Below, one piece after another: positions 7,479-16,135 of a stretch of 64,000 nt of DNA. The stretch is from Propionivibrio dicarboxylicus (GTDB taxonomy: Bacteria > Pseudomonadota > Gammaproteobacteria > Burkholderiales > Rhodocyclaceae), in assembly GCF_900099695.1 (NCBI RefSeq), contig NZ_FNCY01000001.1:674250-738249 (forward strand). Reading direction: 5' to 3'. Each line of letters opens with the position of its first letter. Position 1 is the stretch's first letter. A model generated the notes under the pieces. The model had not been told where the DNA came from, searched no databases, and saw nothing but the letters and a program-made list of their open reading frames with translations. A program made the position numbers and the translations under genes.

Positions 7479-10322
7479 TCAGGCAAACCCGTGCTTGACC
7501 TTGCTCGCCTGTTCCTGCGGCTTGAAGAGGCCGAAGCGCGGCAGGAACTTGTCCCAATCGATGATGTGGCTGTCGATTTCCGGGCCGTCGACGCAGGCGT
7601 GCTTGCGCACCATCCTGCCGTCGAGGTTGACCGGCACCATGCAGGCGCCGCACATCCCGGTGGCATCGACCATGATCGAGTTGAGACTGGCGACGGTCTT
7701 GACGCCGTACGGCTTGGTCAGGTCGCTGACCGCGCGCATCATCAGCGGCGGACCGATGGTGACCACTTCGGCGATGTCGCGGCCCTTGCTCTTCTTGCCG
7801 TTCTTGAGCATTTCCTCGAGCGGCGTGGTGACGAAGCCGTGGATGCCGAAGCTGCCGTCGTTACTGCAGTAGATGACGTCGAGCAGGTCGCCGAATTCGG
7901 CCTTGAGCTTGCCGACACGCTCGTTTTCCGCGATCCAGAACAGCAGGCTGGAACTGCGGAACCCTGAGATCAGCGTGACGTGGTTACCGAGGCGCAGATG
8001 CTCGCGCGCGATCGGATAGACCGGCGGCAGACCGACACCGCCCGCCGTGAACACCACCGTCTGCTTCTTCGGATCGTAGTGATGCAGCTCGCTCGGCAGG
8101 CCGAGCGGGCCGGCGATGCCGGCGAAGGATTCGCCGATCTTCATCTTGTTGATACCGAGGCTGGTAGTGCCCATGCCCTGGACGACGAGGCAGATGGTGC
8201 CTTCCTTTTCATCCCAGTCGGCGAGCGTCAGCGGAATCAGTTCGCCGTCGGGCCAGGCCAGCACACGCACGAACTGGCCAGCGCGGGCCGACTTGGCAAT
8301 CATCGGCGCCTTGACGATGAACTCGACGATGCCGCCGGCGAGGTCGATCTTGTCGACGATCGTTTGCGGCGTCGCGCCGAGTTCGGTGTAGGCCTTGGCC
8401 TGCTCGACCATGCCGGCGATCTCGGCCGCCGACATATTGATCTCGCCGACGATCTCGCGCGCCGCCGCCTGGCCGTCGCCGGCCGCGCGGATCGCGGTTG
8501 AACCGCCGCGGGCCGCGTCGCCACCCGAGTAGATACCGTTGAGCGAGGTCTGCATCGAGCCCTTGGTGCCGAGTTCGATCGAGCCGCCGCGCGTCGTCTT
8601 GAGGCTCGGTTCCGAGTCGCGGATGATCGGGTTCGGATCGTTGCCGAGCGCCATGATGACGAGATCGGCCTTCACCGTCTCCTTCTCGCCGGTCGGCGCC
8701 GGGCTGCGGCGTCCGGACGCGTCCGGCTCGCCAAGGGCGATGACTTCGAGAGTCGTTGCCATGACGAAGTGCGTCTTGTCGTCGCCGATGAACTCGCAGG
8801 GCGAGCGCAGCACCTTGAGCTGGATGCCTTCTTCGAGTGCGTGGTGCAGTTCCTCGACGCGCGCCGGCATTTCGCTGCGGGTGCGGCGATAAACGATGGT
8901 GACGTTGCCGCCGAGGCGCCGTGCCGTGCGTGCCGCGTCCATCGCGGTGTTGCCGCCGCCGATGATGAGGACTTCCTTGCCGCGCGTTTCGGGCAAGGGG
9001 GTTTCATAGTCCTCGCGCAGGCCCTGCATCAGGTTCACGCGGGTCAGGAACTCGTTCGCCGACATCACGTTGAGCAGATGCTCGCCGGGGATGTTCATGA
9101 AGCGCGGCAGACCGGCGCCGGAGCCGACGAAGATGCGCCAGAAACCGGCGTTCTTGAGGTCCTGCAGCGTTGCCGTCTTGCCGACGACGAAATTCTGCAC
9201 GAACTTGCCGCCGAGCAGCTTGATCTTGGCGACGACGTCGTCGATCAGCGAGTTGGGCAGGCGGAACTCGGGAATGCCATAGCGCAACACGCCGCCGAGC
9301 GCGTGGAAAGCCTCGAACACCGTCACCGGGTAGCCTTCAGCCGCCAGCAGGTAGGCGTTGATGAGGCCGGCCGGGCCGGAGCCGACGATGGCGATCGGCG
9401 GCTTGACGGCCTGTTCCCACGGGTTGGGCACGCCGGCGAAACGCTCGGCGACGCCGTCCGGATTGACGACCTTCTCGCGCTGTGGCAGGAACCACTCGAG
9501 CTGGCCGATCTCGATCGGCTGCTTGGTGTGCGCGCAAACGCCCTGGCACTGCAGTTCCTGCGGACAGACGCGGCCGGTGACGTTGGGCAGCGGATTGCAG
9601 CTCTCGATCAGCTCCATCGCCTCGCGGAAACGGCCGTTGCCCATCAGGTTGAGAACCTGCGGGATGTGGATCTTGACCGGGCAGCCGCCCTTCGGATCGG
9701 CCTTGCCGGCCACATGCAGGCCGATTTCGCAGGGACGCTCCTCGCACTGCTTGTCGCGCAGCACTTCGAGCCAGACGAGCATGTCGACTTCACGGGCGGT
9801 GAGGCCGGTGTTCATGTAGCCGAGGTAGCCCTGATTGACGAGTTCGAAGTCGGTCGAACGTTCTTCCGGCGAGCGGATGTACGGCGGGATGAAGCTGTCC
9901 GCCGGCCAGCCGTTCGACAGCCCCTTGAACATCGGGTAACGGTCGGACAGGTGCTGGTCGAGCGCCTTGACGAACTTGCGCTTGAGGCCCAGTGGCACAT
10001 TCCAGACGAAGCGCATCAGCACCTTGCTGATGTCATCGTCGCGCAGCAGGAACTCCCAGAAGGTGTTGATGAAACTTTCGGAAAGCTCGGGCTGCTGGAA
10101 TTCCCAGACGATGGCGTTGGCGCCGTCGGCGATGAACATCTCGCGGAAGGCCTGCGGCTCCTGGAGCAGCCGGCGCTTCAGGAGTTCCATCTGGTTATGG
10201 AAGGCATTCACCGCGTCGGACTGTTCCAGGGCTTCGATCTGCGACCGCGTACTCTCCAGCGATTCGCTGGCGTTGAGGTAGCGGTACAGATCGTCCTGCG
10301 GGTTGGGTGTTGCTTGACTCAT
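7479..10322 (-). CDS. NfnB-NfnA-like fusion: GltD-type FAD/NAD(P) oxidoreductase with ferredoxin-NADP reductase domain
   Basis: The 947-residue protein joins two chains that are separate in NfnAB/sulfide dehydrogenase. About 190 N-terminal residues resemble nothing I recognise. Then come a GltD-type cysteine region (GGCPVKIHIPQ, CNPLPNVTGRVCPQELQCQGVC), an FAD site GSGPAG near 314-319 and an NAD(P) site GGGNTAMDAARTARRLGG. From about residue 640 there is a ferredoxin-reductase-type FAD/NAD module ending in the [2Fe-2S] motif TGMCGACMVPV...HACVDGPEID. The ATG at 10322 overlaps the upstream nifJ-like stop (ATGA) and has GGAGA before it; an in-frame ATG at 10343 is less likely. It probably links reduced ferredoxin from the coupled 2-oxoacid oxidoreductase with NAD(H)/NADP(H), possibly by electron bifurcation, which is inferred. 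Confidence 0.85.
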   Translation of the reverse strand: MSQATPNPQDDLYRYLNASESLESTRSQIEALEQSDAVNAFHNQMELLKRRLLQEPQAFREMFIADGANAIVWEFQQPELSESFINTFWEFLLRDDDISKVLMRFVWNVPLGLKRKFVKALDQHLSDRYPMFKGLSNGWPADSFIPPYIRSPEERSTDFELVNQGYLGYMNTGLTAREVDMLVWLEVLRDKQCEERPCEIGLHVAGKADPKGGCPVKIHIPQVLNLMGNGRFREAMELIESCNPLPNVTGRVCPQELQCQGVCAHTKQPIEIGQLEWFLPQREKVVNPDGVAERFAGVPNPWEQAVKPPIAIVGSGPAGLINAYLLAAEGYPVTVFEAFHALGGVLRYGIPEFRLPNSLIDDVVAKIKLLGGKFVQNFVVGKTATLQDLKNAGFWRIFVGSGAGLPRFMNIPGEHLLNVMSANEFLTRVNLMQGLREDYETPLPETRGKEVLIIGGGNTAMDAARTARRLGGNVTIVYRRTRSEMPARVEELHHALEEGIQLKVLRSPCEFIGDDKTHFVMATTLEVIALGEPDASGRRSPAPTGEKETVKADLVIMALGNDPNPIIRDSEPSLKTTRGGSIELGTKGSMQTSLNGIYSGGDAARGGSTAIRAAGDGQAAAREIVGEINMSAAEIAGMVEQAKAYTELGATPQTIVDKIDLAGGIVEFIVKAPMIAKSARAGQFVRVLAWPDGELIPLTLADWDEKEGTICLVVQGMGTTSLGINKMKIGESFAGIAGPLGLPSELHHYDPKKQTVVFTAGGVGLPPVYPIAREHLRLGNHVTLISGFRSSSLLFWIAENERVGKLKAEFGDLLDVIYCSNDGSFGIHGFVTTPLEEMLKNGKKSKGRDIAEVVTIGPPLMMRAVSDLTKPYGVKTVASLNSIMVDATGMCGACMVPVNLDGRMVRKHACVDGPEIDSHIIDWDKFLPRFGLFKPQEQASKVKHGFA

Positions 10323-13300
10323 CGAATGATCTCCGCATCGCAATTGGCCGAGACGCGCTTGATGCGAGCCTTCAGCTCAGGGGTGACTTCCACGCGCTCG
10401 AGCGCGCCGGGGATGATCCGCGCCACTTCGCGGGACTCGCCGTTGACCACCATCACGGTCTTCTCGAAGATTTCCGAGAGGTCCTGATAGCAGGTCTTGC
10501 AGTTCGTGCACTTGCTCGAGTCTTCCATCGTCACGATCGCCGTGGCGACGGCGGTGGCGGCGCCGGCTGCCGCAGGCGCAGCGGCCGGGGCAGCGCCTGC
10601 CGGCGCGATCGGGATGACGACGCCATTGCCGACCTGGGCCTTGCTCGAGGCGGCCAGCTCGGACATCGCGCGGGCGATGCCGTCGAGCGACGCGTCACGT
10701 TGCTTGAGCGATTCCTGCACCTGCGACTGCAGCGCGGCGATGCCCTTCTTGTACTCGTCGCTCATCTTCGAGACGTGCTGGCCATCGAGGTACTGCAGCA
10801 GTTGCCAGTGCTTGCGGCGTTCCTCGACGAGCGCGACGATCGACGCCGAAACGCCGTACTTGACGAGTTTCTTCTTGCCGTCGGTGGCGAAGACGAAGGG
10901 CACCTTGCCCTTGCGCTGCGCTTCCGGCAGATCGATGAACTGCTCGACCGGCATCTGGTTGTCGGCATCGGCTTTCAGCTTGCGGAACTGCTTCTTGAAA
11001 CGGATTTCCGTCAGCGCAAAGCTCGCCGGCGTCAGCGGCACGGTCATCAGCTTGAGCTCGCCTTTGTCGTCGAGGTATTCGAGCGTCTGCTTGCTCCAGG
11101 TTGCCTTCGGTTCCGGGTTGCCTTCGAGCGAGAACCAGTCGTGCAGCGTCTTGCCGCGGCGCGGGTCGTGCACGAAGACCGGGTTCATCCGGCTCTTGAC
11201 GGCGAGGGCCGCCTGCTGCGCCGAGACGTTGTCGGCGACGCCGTGCTCGCCCTGGCAGGGCGTATAGACGTCGAGCACTGCCGGCGAGTCGGTATAGGTC
11301 AGGAATTCCATCGTGTTCTTGAGGAAGTGTCCCTGCAATGCCGTGCTCGTCGAGCAGACGAAGACGTTCGAGTGGAACGAGGCGATCAGGCCGAGTTCCT
11401 TGCGCGCTTCGTACTTGCCGCTGTGCGCCGCGCCGAAGCGGGCGAGGTCGGAGTCCTGGCCGATGAAGCTCGAGGTCGAGGCTTGTCCGCCGGTGTTCGA
11501 GTAGGCGCCAGTGTTGAGCACGACGACCTTGATCGGCGTGTTGCTCGCCAGGATGCGCGAGAAGGCGCCGAAGCCGATGTCGTAGGTGGCGCCGTCGCCG
11601 CCGACGGTGATGATCGTCGGCAACAGGGCCAGCTCTTCCTTCGTGAACTTGTCCGAGCTCAGCAGACGCATTTCGGCGTCATGCTGTTCCGGCACGTAGG
11701 CGTCGGCCAGTTCGAGCTTGGCCGTGCGCAGCGCGCGGATGTCGGTCAGCGCCTGCGCGGCGATGCCCTCGAAGATGCCCTTGGCGAGCGGCTGGGCGTC
11801 CTGGAACAGGCTGTTCACCCAGGGATCGTTGTAGGCGTTGAACGGGAAGGTCGAGGCGTAAACGCTGCTACACCCCGTCGAGTTGGCGATGATCGCGCCA
11901 GCCGGGCCGTTGCCGGTCGGGCCGCCTTCATAGAGGTACAGACGCTTCTCGAGCGCCTTGAGCGCCGTGTCGATGCGCTGGCTGCGCGCGGCGTCCTTCT
12001 TGCCGAGCGAGGCGAGTTTCGCTTCCAGCGCCGCCACCGTTTCTTCGAGTTCGGCGATGTGGGCTTCCTTGCGCTTGTCGGTGATCGCATGGTTGGTCGC
12101 CATCACCTGACGGATCGCGGTGACTTCGCCGCAGCCGCGGCAGCCGCCGTGACCGCCAGTCGTCGAATAGTAATTGCTGCGATCGAGCAGCAGGCGCTTG
12201 GCTTCGCCGCCTTCGAGCGCGGTGTCGAAGAAGCGCACCGGCGTGTTTGGCGTCTTGCTCATGAATTCGAAGCGGGTCTGCAGCATTTCAAGCAGCGCCG
12301 GTTCCTGTTCCTGCGCGCTCAGGGCGCCCGGGCCGCAGACTTCGACGCATTCGAGACAGCCCGTGCACTTCCACGGGTCGATCGTGCTGGCGAAGAGACC
12401 GCCGGTGCCCGGCGTCGCCTTTTCCATCGCGTCGAAGAAGGGCCGCGTCTTCGAAACCGGGTAGACGGCGAGCACGTCGACGAGCTTGGTGAAGTTGGCG
12501 AGCAGCGTGGCTTGCTTGGTCGGCAGCTTGCCGGCGACTTCCGCGACGACTTCGTGGAACGCCCGCTCTTCCTTCGTCTGGCGATAGGTTTCGCGGATGC
12601 CCTCGGTCATCGGGATGATCTGCGCGCGCATGGCTTCGCGCTGTGCTTCGGTGACGTCAAGCTGGGCGATGCCGGTGGCGAGCAGTTCGTGGATGTCATG
12701 AACCGTGTTCGGGATCGCGGCGTCCGGACAAACCAGCGTGCACTCCATGCAGCCGGTACACACCTCGGCGTTGAAGACCGGTACGGTGCGGCGGAACAGA
12801 CCCTTGTCCTTGGCGCCAGCGCTGCCGGCCGGCATGAACAGGCCCGTGCCGGGCAGGACCGGCGCTTCGCCGATGGTGCCTTCCTTGAACGGCGTGGCAA
12901 TCATGTCGCTGAAATACTCGCGATCGAACAGGCCGCAGGTCGAGGACCCCGACGATTGGCACATCGACGACGAGAGCGAGACATTGCGCAGGACGATCGG
13001 CGCCGGCTTGGCGTCGATCTTGGTGAAGGCGGCGGCATTGTAGTCGACGCGCTGCGTGGCCTGGATGCCTTCCTCGATCACTTGCATGTTGCCGGCGACG
13101 ACGGCGTCGCCCTTGGAGCCGAACTTCTTCTGGATCTGCTTGCGCACTTTTTCCAGAATCGCCTTCTGCGAGGCACCACCGGCGACTTGCTTGACGTGTC
13201 CGGCGACCGCGCCGATGAAGGCAATGCCCATCATGCGGGTGGCGAGTTCCGGCGTCGGCGCGTTGCGCTTGGCGACGGCGAAGGCGTCGATGATGAAGAA

Positions 13301-15307
13301 GTTGATCTTCTTCTCGCGGATCGTCTTGCGGAATTGCGCCGGCAGTTCGGCCCAGACCTGCTCGGGCGTACCCGACGACTGCAGGATGAAGGTGCCGCCA
13401 TCGGCCAGACCCTTGAGCGGGTTGGTGTGCACGAAGGAGCGGTGGTCCGGCGAGATCACGACTTCAACGTCTTCGAGCTCGGCGTTGGTGATCTTGATCG
13501 GCTGGGGACTCAGCGTGATGTAGTAATTGGTCGGGGCGCCGCTCTTTTCCGAGCCGTACTTCGGCGCCGATTTCGACTGCATGTCGAGGGCGCCGGCGAG
13601 GATGTCGGTGAGCAGCTTGCCGGAGGCGATCGTGCCGTAGCCGCCGACCGAGTGGAAACGGATGCGGAAGGCCGAATCGGGCAGCAGGCGCGGATTCGGC
13701 TCGGCTTCGAGCGCCATCATTTCGGTTTCCGGATACGCGGCCTTCATGCGCTTCTGCAGTTCGGCGAGGCGCGGATTCGAGGTCTTCGAGAAGAACTGCG
13801 AGCCGAGGTAGACGAGCGGCGCGCTCTTGCCGGTTTCCATCGCCTTGAACGCGGCGATCAGATGACGCGGCTGCAGATCGTGGCCACCGAGGCCGAAGAT
13901 GGCCGTGGTCAGGCGCGGAATGGCCTTGATTGCCGGGATGTCGGCGTGACGGACGGTCTTCGCTTCGCCGTTTTCACGGGCCTTGAACAGCGCTTGGGTG
14001 ACCAGTGTGGTCAGCGCGGTCTGGTCGGAACGTTCGAGCACCGTGACTGCCTTCTTGCCGGCCAGCGCGGCGACGACTTCGGCTTCCGGGAAGGGTTGCA
14101 GCAGCTTGATGGCGACGAGGCCGACTTTCTTGCCCTTGCTGCGCAGGTAATCGACGACGGCTTCGACGTCGTCGCAGACCGAGCCGAGGCCGACCATGAC
14201 GATTTCGGCGTCATCGCACATATAAGTATGCACCGGCGAATAATGACGGCCGGTCAGCGTCGAGTATTCGGCCATTGCCTGGCGGACGAGCGCCGGGACT
14301 TCGCTGACGAAGTGGGTACGGTGGTCGGCAGCGCCGGCCTGGAAGTCGGGCTGGTTCTGCACCGCGCCGGTGAGGCCCGGATTGTTGACGTCGACGAGCG
14401 CCGGAACGAGCTGGCGGGTACCTTTTTCAAGAGCGTTGACCCATTGGCGCTTCCACTGACCGTGGAGTTCTTCGGGCAGCCAGCCGAGCGTCTTGGCGAC
14501 GAGCTCGCCGGCGTTGTCCTTTTCGACCTTGGCGGCGTTGCTGTCGAGGTACTTCTTCAGCGCGGCGAGGTTGTCGGCGGTGATGTCGGCCTCATGGCGC
14601 GACAGGTACTGGTTGAGCTGGAAGACGCGTCCCTTGGCGCCGAACAGCACTTCCTGGGCGACGGTCGGCGCCTTGATGCGGCCTTCCGGGTCGCCGAGGT
14701 ATTCCTTCAGCAATTCCGGTTCGGGCAGATACGACTCGCTCATCATGTGGCTGGTGGCGAAGCCGTCCATGGCGTTGGCGACCGGGATCAGCGACAGCGC
14801 CGAGCTGCGGTAGGAAATCGCTGCGAGGTCGGCGGCTTCCTGTGGGTTCGAGCCGAACAGGATCGTGTAGCCTGAGGAGAGCAGGGCATAGACGTCGTCG
14901 TGACCGGCCATGACGTTGAGCGAATGCTTCGAGACGACGCGGGCGGCGACCTGCAGCACGAAGCCGCCGACCTTCTTGCCGACGGTGACGTAGTGCGATT
15001 CGAGCGCGTAGAGAATGCCCTGGCTCGACGAGGCGTTGGAGATGTACTGGCCGCCCGTCAGTTGCGCGCCAAGCGCGCCGCTCTGGGCCGAGTGTTCGCC
15101 TTCCGGCTCAAAAAAGAAAGGATGCTTGCCCCAGACATTGACGCCGCCTTCCGCACGGAAGGCTTCGTAAATTTCCGAGATCTCCGTCGATGGTGTAATC
15201 GGGTAGCCGATCACGCCGCCGCAGACCTGGCCCATGACGTGGGCGACTGCGCCGTTACCGTTGATGACGGTGGGAATGCCTGGATATTTCGCTTTCTTGG
15301 CTTTCAT
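10319..15307 (-). CDS. nifJ: NifJ-type pyruvate (2-oxoacid):ferredoxin oxidoreductase, extended form
   Basis: This single-chain enzyme oxidises a 2-oxoacid, most likely pyruvate, to acyl-CoA and reduces ferredoxin. Domain order is POR N-terminal domain (GYPITPSTEISE), transketolase-C domain, gamma domain (GGYGTIASGK), two ferredoxin motifs (CTGCMECTLVCP and CTGCLECVEVCGP), then the thiamine-binding domain (GCRGCGE, VGGDGATYDIGFG, NTGAYSNTGGQAS). At 1662 residues it is about 450-490 longer than usual NifJ. Extra parts are roughly 150 residues between the two cluster motifs, and about 240 residues at the C-terminus ending in an Ala/Pro-rich linker and a further Fe-S domain (CTNCKTC from about residue 1600, distal Cys near 1656). 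It is coupled to the Nfn-like fusion by ATGA. Substrate assignment is by family only. Confidence 0.9.
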   Translation of the reverse strand: MKAKKAKYPGIPTVINGNGAVAHVMGQVCGGVIGYPITPSTEISEIYEAFRAEGGVNVWGKHPFFFEPEGEHSAQSGALGAQLTGGQYISNASSSQGILYALESHYVTVGKKVGGFVLQVAARVVSKHSLNVMAGHDDVYALLSSGYTILFGSNPQEAADLAAISYRSSALSLIPVANAMDGFATSHMMSESYLPEPELLKEYLGDPEGRIKAPTVAQEVLFGAKGRVFQLNQYLSRHEADITADNLAALKKYLDSNAAKVEKDNAGELVAKTLGWLPEELHGQWKRQWVNALEKGTRQLVPALVDVNNPGLTGAVQNQPDFQAGAADHRTHFVSEVPALVRQAMAEYSTLTGRHYSPVHTYMCDDAEIVMVGLGSVCDDVEAVVDYLRSKGKKVGLVAIKLLQPFPEAEVVAALAGKKAVTVLERSDQTALTTLVTQALFKARENGEAKTVRHADIPAIKAIPRLTTAIFGLGGHDLQPRHLIAAFKAMETGKSAPLVYLGSQFFSKTSNPRLAELQKRMKAAYPETEMMALEAEPNPRLLPDSAFRIRFHSVGGYGTIASGKLLTDILAGALDMQSKSAPKYGSEKSGAPTNYYITLSPQPIKITNAELEDVEVVISPDHRSFVHTNPLKGLADGGTFILQSSGTPEQVWAELPAQFRKTIREKKINFFIIDAFAVAKRNAPTPELATRMMGIAFIGAVAGHVKQVAGGASQKAILEKVRKQIQKKFGSKGDAVVAGNMQVIEEGIQATQRVDYNAAAFTKIDAKPAPIVLRNVSLSSSMCQSSGSSTCGLFDREYFSDMIATPFKEGTIGEAPVLPGTGLFMPAGSAGAKDKGLFRRTVPVFNAEVCTGCMECTLVCPDAAIPNTVHDIHELLATGIAQLDVTEAQREAMRAQIIPMTEGIRETYRQTKEERAFHEVVAEVAGKLPTKQATLLANFTKLVDVLAVYPVSKTRPFFDAMEKATPGTGGLFASTIDPWKCTGCLECVEVCGPGALSAQEQEPALLEMLQTRFEFMSKTPNTPVRFFDTALEGGEAKRLLLDRSNYYSTTGGHGGCRGCGEVTAIRQVMATNHAITDKRKEAHIAELEETVAALEAKLASLGKKDAARSQRIDTALKALEKRLYLYEGGPTGNGPAGAIIANSTGCSSVYASTFPFNAYNDPWVNSLFQDAQPLAKGIFEGIAAQALTDIRALRTAKLELADAYVPEQHDAEMRLLSSDKFTKEELALLPTIITVGGDGATYDIGFGAFSRILASNTPIKVVVLNTGAYSNTGGQASTSSFIGQDSDLARFGAAHSGKYEARKELGLIASFHSNVFVCSTSTALQGHFLKNTMEFLTYTDSPAVLDVYTPCQGEHGVADNVSAQQAALAVKSRMNPVFVHDPRRGKTLHDWFSLEGNPEPKATWSKQTLEYLDDKGELKLMTVPLTPASFALTEIRFKKQFRKLKADADNQMPVEQFIDLPEAQRKGKVPFVFATDGKKKLVKYGVSASIVALVEERRKHWQLLQYLDGQHVSKMSDEYKKGIAALQSQVQESLKQRDASLDGIARAMSELAASSKAQVGNGVVIPIAPAGAAPAAAPAAAGAATAVATAIVTMEDSSKCTNCKTCYQDLSEIFEKTVMVVNGESREVARIIPGALERVEVTPELKARIKRVSANCDAEIIR

Positions 15308-15797
15308 ATTGAGAATTCCGAAAGGATGATGAGAAATTCAGCCCGCCGCCTGACTTGGCGGTTGGCTTGCTACAAATCGATGAAAGGATCCGGAAATGCC
15401 GTCTGGGCGCGAGAAATACGAGGGCGTGGCAATCGGCGACACGTTTTTCGCCATTGCCAGAAGGTGGCCGTTGTGGCCGTTATGGTGCAGTCCCCTCTGC
15501 GTTCCCATAGATCTCCCCTTGGAGAGTTTGATCGAGATTCCCTTTTCTATCCGCAGCTTAGTGTTATATCGGAATAGAAAATTGACACCCCAGAACGAAC
15601 TATTCTAGCAACAAAATTTTGCAAATTATGAAATGCAATACCAAAAAAAATATTCCCAGACGAATCAGTTGTTTAGGTTTTTGTCGGCAATGCGGAGGTG
15701 ACGGCGGCGACGGGGCGAGGGGAATGTGACGAAAAAAGAGCCGGGTATGCGCCAAGCTCGATGACCGGAAAAACTGCTGTTTGCCGATGGCGGAGGG
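15308..15797. other. Gene-free stretch upstream of the nifJ-like gene
   Basis: No convincing gene lies here. The half nearest the nifJ-like start is leader sequence of ordinary composition; the middle (about 15557-15640) is AT-rich and holds a conserved promoter-like element, listed separately. The far end, about 15660-15797, is the 3' trailer of the type III chaperone cassette and shows no clear terminator. Confidence 0.5.
15557..15640 (-). promoter_or_regulatory. Two-part promoter/operator element of the nifJ-like operon
   Basis: Two blocks match a region upstream of the POR operon (23188-23266). Block A on the plus strand is GTGnnATATCGGAATA; block B is AAAATTTTGCnnATTnTGAAAnnCAAT. Block spacing differs by only 3 bases between copies. 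Read toward nifJ, a possible -10 TAGAAT lies at 15607-15602 with TTCATA 19 bases upstream, which is a long spacer. It starts about 250 bases before the gene, implying a long leader. Confidence 0.6.
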
Positions 15798-16133
15798 TCA
15801 GGTGTTTTCGGCGCCTTCCCCCTGCATGACGCAGCGGAAGCCATAACGGCATGACAAGGTATCGGCGACCGCCGCCGCATAGAGTGGGGCGCCGGGGCTG
15901 ATCTTGTCGATTTCCATCACAAGATGGCCGTCGTTGCTGATCGACTCGCTGCGCAGGTCAAGGGATCGGGCGGTGCGAACCACATTGACGGCGTTGCCGA
16001 GACGGAGGGTCGAAGGAGCGTCGGCGCTGGCGCTCAAGCGGATTGCGCCAGCGCCTGCAATCACGATTTCTCCGATCTGTGCTGCGTTGGCGAGATCGGC
16101 AATTTCAAAAATTGCGAAGCGAGTCATCGTCAT
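15798..16133 (-). CDS. Small unknown protein of the type III chaperone/effector cassette
   Basis: I do not recognise this 111-residue protein. It has no signal peptide or membrane segment; it looks soluble and probably beta-rich, with segments such as GEIVIAGAGAIRLSAS and LRLGNAVNVVRT. The ATG at 16133 follows the stop codon of the HELTH-motif gene by two bases and has GGGAG at proper distance, so it is translated as the third gene of the operon. A second ATG two codons later is possible. By position it could be a second secreted protein, a cofactor of the metalloprotease-like protein, or a protective partner; nothing in the sequence decides this. Confidence 0.7.
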   Translation of the reverse strand: MTMTRFAIFEIADLANAAQIGEIVIAGAGAIRLSASADAPSTLRLGNAVNVVRTARSLDLRSESISNDGHLVMEIDKISPGAPLYAAAVADTLSCRYGFRCVMQGEGAENT

Positions 16134-16135
16134 GG

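Noticed and set aside
10307..14875. A 1522-codon open frame on the plus strand opposite the nifJ-like gene
   Set aside because: It is the antisense shadow of a high-GC gene: no domains, Arg/Asp/Val-rich composition, and no ribosome site. Similar long shadows at 8769-10487, 39149-41638 and 18538-20340 were left out for the same reason.
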